Part shown: positions 7,069-8,735 of the stretch, piece after piece
Numbering within the stretch: position 1 is the stretch's first letter
Layout: each line of letters begins with the position of its first letter
Assembly: GCA_004297645.1 (NCBI GenBank)
Contig: SCUG01000701.1
Coordinates: 1 to 8,735 of the forward strand
Reading direction: 5' to 3'
DNA: 8,735 nt
DNA from: Saprospiraceae bacterium
GTDB taxonomy: Bacteria > Bacteroidota > Bacteroidia > Chitinophagales > Saprospiraceae
Notes under the pieces: generated by a model
The model's database searches: none
What the model was told of the DNA's origin: nothing
The model's input: the letters and a program-made list of their open reading frames with translations, nothing else
Position numbers and translations under genes: made by a program

Positions 7069-7158
7069 AGTATCCGTTCAAAATCCAATGGTCGTTCTTC
7101 GAGCGGCAGGGTTTTGAACCCTGCCGCTCGAAATACCAGCATTTTTTGAGGGGATACT
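7069..7158. repeat. 90-base imperfect palindrome, possible MITE-like or dispersed palindromic element
   Basis: The left half is an imperfect reverse complement of the right half. The ends are perfect 7-base inverted repeats, AGTATCC (7069-7075) and GGATACT (7152-7158). After two mismatches, TCAAAA (7078-7083) pairs with TTTTGA (7144-7149). A 3-base offset and a looser 11-base stretch (7 matches) follow, and then the perfect 16-bp core stem at 7098-7132. Only 3 bases form the central loop. The symmetry goes beyond what an intrinsic terminator needs and resembles a small non-coding element with terminal inverted repeats. I see no target-site duplication in the flanks. It sits 8 bases after the sbcD stop, between converging genes. 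Copy number elsewhere in the genome is unknown. Confidence 0.55.
7098..7147 (+). terminator. Strong hairpin with downstream T-run, likely terminator of sbcD and perhaps of the converging ATPase gene
   Basis: A perfect 16-bp stem (7098-7113 with 7117-7132), ten of its sixteen pairs G-C, closes on a 3-base TTG loop. Six T residues at 7142-7147 follow on the plus strand, but 9 bases beyond the stem, further than in a classical intrinsic terminator. In the minus direction no T-run is adjacent. Its place between convergent genes suits a bidirectional transcript end. It forms the core of the larger palindrome at 7069-7158. Confidence 0.5.
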
Positions 7159-7163
7159 ATTAG

Positions 7164-7190
7164 TTTAAACCTTTTAAACCTCCCAAACTT
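7164..7190. repeat. Short 9-base tandem repeat
   Basis: TTTAAACCT occurs twice head to tail without a gap (7164-7172 and 7173-7181). A third, degenerate unit (CCCAAACTT, 7182-7190) keeps the AAAC core and the last T, with transitions at the other positions. GTTTAAAC at 7163-7170 is also a perfect 8-base palindrome. The tract lies in the untranslated 3' region of the ATPase gene; no function is evident. Confidence 0.5.
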
Positions 7191-7211
7191 TGTTTACAGC
7201 CCCTCCCCACC

Positions 7212-8735
7212 TCACAACTTCCGCGTTTTCAGCCGGATGGAATTGCCAATGACCACCACATCGGAGAGGGCCATGAAAAGAGCGCCCCACATGGGGTTGA
7301 GGAAACCCAATGCTGCCACAGGAATAGCTATGATATTGTAAGCAAAAGCCCAAAACAAGTTTTGCCGGATTGTTTGCAGCGTGGCGTTGGCGATGGCAAG
7401 TGCGCGGGGCAGGCGGTCGAGGTTGCCATTGAGAAGAATCACCTGCGCCGACTGCATGGCTACTTGCGAGGCGTTGCTCAGCGAAACGCCGATGGTGGCT
7501 TTTGCCAGCGCCGGGGCGTCGTTGATGCCGTCGCCAATCATAGCGGTCGGGGCTTCGGTATTCAGCCGGTCAATGACTTCGAGTTTTTCGGCGGGAAGCA
7601 TTTCTCCGTACCAGGTGTCCACCTTCAATGCTTTTGCTGCCGCGGCAGTTTTAGCCGCTGAGTCGCCGCTTAGGATGATGGGATTTTTGCCCGCTTTGTG
7701 CAAATACTGCATCACCTGCGCCGCCTCCGGCTTTAGTTGGTCTTCAATTTCAATAGTGGCTTGCTGTTGTTCGTTTTTCGAAAAATACAAAGGGGCACTT
7801 CCTTCTTCCAAACCAGGCACGGCAAACCGGCGGGTGCCCAGCCGGTACTCATTGCCCTGGTCGTCAAGGGCGGTGACGCCCTGGCCTTTCAGCTCAATTA
7901 TTTTCGTCAGTTTAAGGGTGTTCCCATTGGCCTTGGGCCGGCTTTCATTTTCAAGTTCCCGCACGAGCGAATGGGCGATAGGGTGGGAGGAGACGCGCTC
8001 CATTTTCAGCATCAGGATGTTCGCCTCCGCTGGATTTGCTTGCTCGGTGTAGTTGATGTCTTTTATCCGAAAATCGCCGGTGGTCAGGGTGCCGGTTTTG
8101 TCGAAGACGAAATTGCGGATGTTGGAAAATATTTCGAGGGTTTGGGCACCTTTCACGAGCACGCCGTTTTTGGCTAATCTTCCCACGCCTACCATCACGG
8201 CGGTTGGCGTTGCCAGCCCCATGGCGCAGGGGCAGGAAATGACCAGCACGGCGATGCTGTTGAGCACGGCTTGTTGGCCTGAAATGCCAACCCCAAAAAA
8301 GGAAACTAAAAAAGTGAGGACTGAAATGCCCAGCACCACCGGCACGAAGACGGCGCTGATTTTATCGGCGAGGCGCTGAATGTCAGGTTTGTTGCGTTGG
8401 GCCGACTTCACCAATTCTATCATTTTACTCAAAACCGTGTCGCGGCTGGCAGTTGTGGCGGCGATGGTCAGGTTGCCATTCTGCACGATGGAGCCGCCCA
8501 ACACGGTGTCATCCACTGTTTTTGCGGCGGGCAGGCTTTCGCCCGTTAGCATGGATTCATCCACGTTTGCCCCGCCATTCAGTACCGTGCCATCCACGGG
8601 CACCTTGTCGCCTTCGTTCACCTGGAGCCAATCGCCGGGCATAATTTCTTCAACCTCGACCGAGACGACAGTGCCGGAGGGCATGATTTTTTTAGCCCAA
8701 TCAACCTGCAATTTGCTGAGGTCTTCAATGGCGGA
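7212..8735 (-). CDS. Copper-type heavy-metal P1B ATPase, CopA-like (partial, N-terminus outside the window)
   Basis: The last 507 residues of an inner-membrane metal pump; the frame stays open to the window edge, so the N-terminal metal-binding domains and first membrane helices are missing. In order, the fragment shows the actuator domain with T-G-E-S at residues 64-67, two membrane helices with the metal-site C-P-C at 168-170, the phosphorylation site D-K-T-G-T at 212-216, S-H-P of the nucleotide domain near 250-252, and G-D-G-I-N-D at 401-406. The last two helices carry Y-N at 466-467. C-P-C plus Y-N indicates the Cu(+)/Ag(+) class, normally exporters; some relatives instead load copper into oxidases. 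The last helix has M-A-L-S-D at 488-492 where CopA normally has M-x-x-S-S, so one metal-site Ser is Asp (codon 7260-7262). No copper regulator, chaperone or oxidase gene is visible, so the direction and physiological role are inferred from family only. Confidence 0.9.
   Translation of the reverse strand, partial: SAIEDLSKLQVDWAKKIMPSGTVVSVEVEEIMPGDWLQVNEGDKVPVDGTVLNGGANVDESMLTGESLPAAKTVDDTVLGGSIVQNGNLTIAATTASRDTVLSKMIELVKSAQRNKPDIQRLADKISAVFVPVVLGISVLTFLVSFFGVGISGQQAVLNSIAVLVISCPCAMGLATPTAVMVGVGRLAKNGVLVKGAQTLEIFSNIRNFVFDKTGTLTTGDFRIKDINYTEQANPAEANILMLKMERVSSHPIAHSLVRELENESRPKANGNTLKLTKIIELKGQGVTALDDQGNEYRLGTRRFAVPGLEEGSAPLYFSKNEQQQATIEIEDQLKPEAAQVMQYLHKAGKNPIILSGDSAAKTAAAAKALKVDTWYGEMLPAEKLEVIDRLNTEAPTAMIGDGINDAPALAKATIGVSLSNASQVAMQSAQVILLNGNLDRLPRALAIANATLQTIRQNLFWAFAYNIIAIPVAALGFLNPMWGALFMALSDVVVIGNSIRLKTRKL

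Noticed and set aside
7381..8052. 223-residue open frame opposite the ATPase gene
   Set aside because: It has low-complexity Ser/Ala-rich composition typical of an antisense shadow, and the opposite strand carries all P-type ATPase motifs.

Overview
The window looks like chromosomal DNA from a member of the Bacteroidota, probably near the Saprospiria/Chitinophagia. The evidence is a DUF5686 outer-membrane protein with an N-terminal carboxypeptidase-regulatory-like domain, a lineage-style 'CPRDAMQG' HMG-CoA lyase, the absence of clear Shine-Dalgarno sequences, and TAnnTTTG -7 promoter boxes of the Bacteroidota type at sensible distances from several start codons. Placement below phylum is inference. 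Most genes are housekeeping or membrane genes. I see no phage, integrase, CRISPR array, toxin-antitoxin pair or defence cassette.

Layout, left to right. Positions 1-136 hold no gene that I can support. At 137-994 (minus) lies an HMG-CoA lyase-like gene, divergent from a 70-residue two-helix membrane protein at 1114-1326 (plus). An 838-residue DUF5686 outer-membrane protein is at 1393-3909 (minus). It follows an acyl-carrier-protein phosphodiesterase gene, acpH (3972-4559, minus), but appears to have its own promoter in the gap. Divergent from acpH is ychF (4682-5779, plus), encoding a ribosome-associated OBG-family ATPase. After 63 bases containing a small hairpin comes sbcD (5843-7060, plus), the nuclease subunit of SbcCD, with no sbcC beside it. 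The right end is a copper-type P1B ATPase (7212-8735, minus), whose N-terminal part lies beyond the window.

The most unusual non-coding stretch is 7061-7211, between the convergent sbcD and ATPase genes. It holds a 90-base imperfect inverted repeat (7069-7158) with a perfect 16-bp inner stem, followed by 9-base tandem repeats (7164-7190). The palindrome could be a bidirectional terminator, a dispersed palindromic repeat or a MITE-like element; a genome-wide copy count would decide.

The genes do not form one pathway. HMG-CoA lyase acts in acyl-CoA/leucine breakdown, AcpH in acyl-carrier-protein turnover, YchF at the ribosome, SbcD in DNA repair, and the ATPase in metal transport. No gene-free stretch exceeds 300 bases. 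I found no convincing new multi-gene system. The points most worth checking are the 90-base palindrome, the altered metal-site residue in the ATPase, the sbcD without sbcC, and the unnamed small membrane protein.
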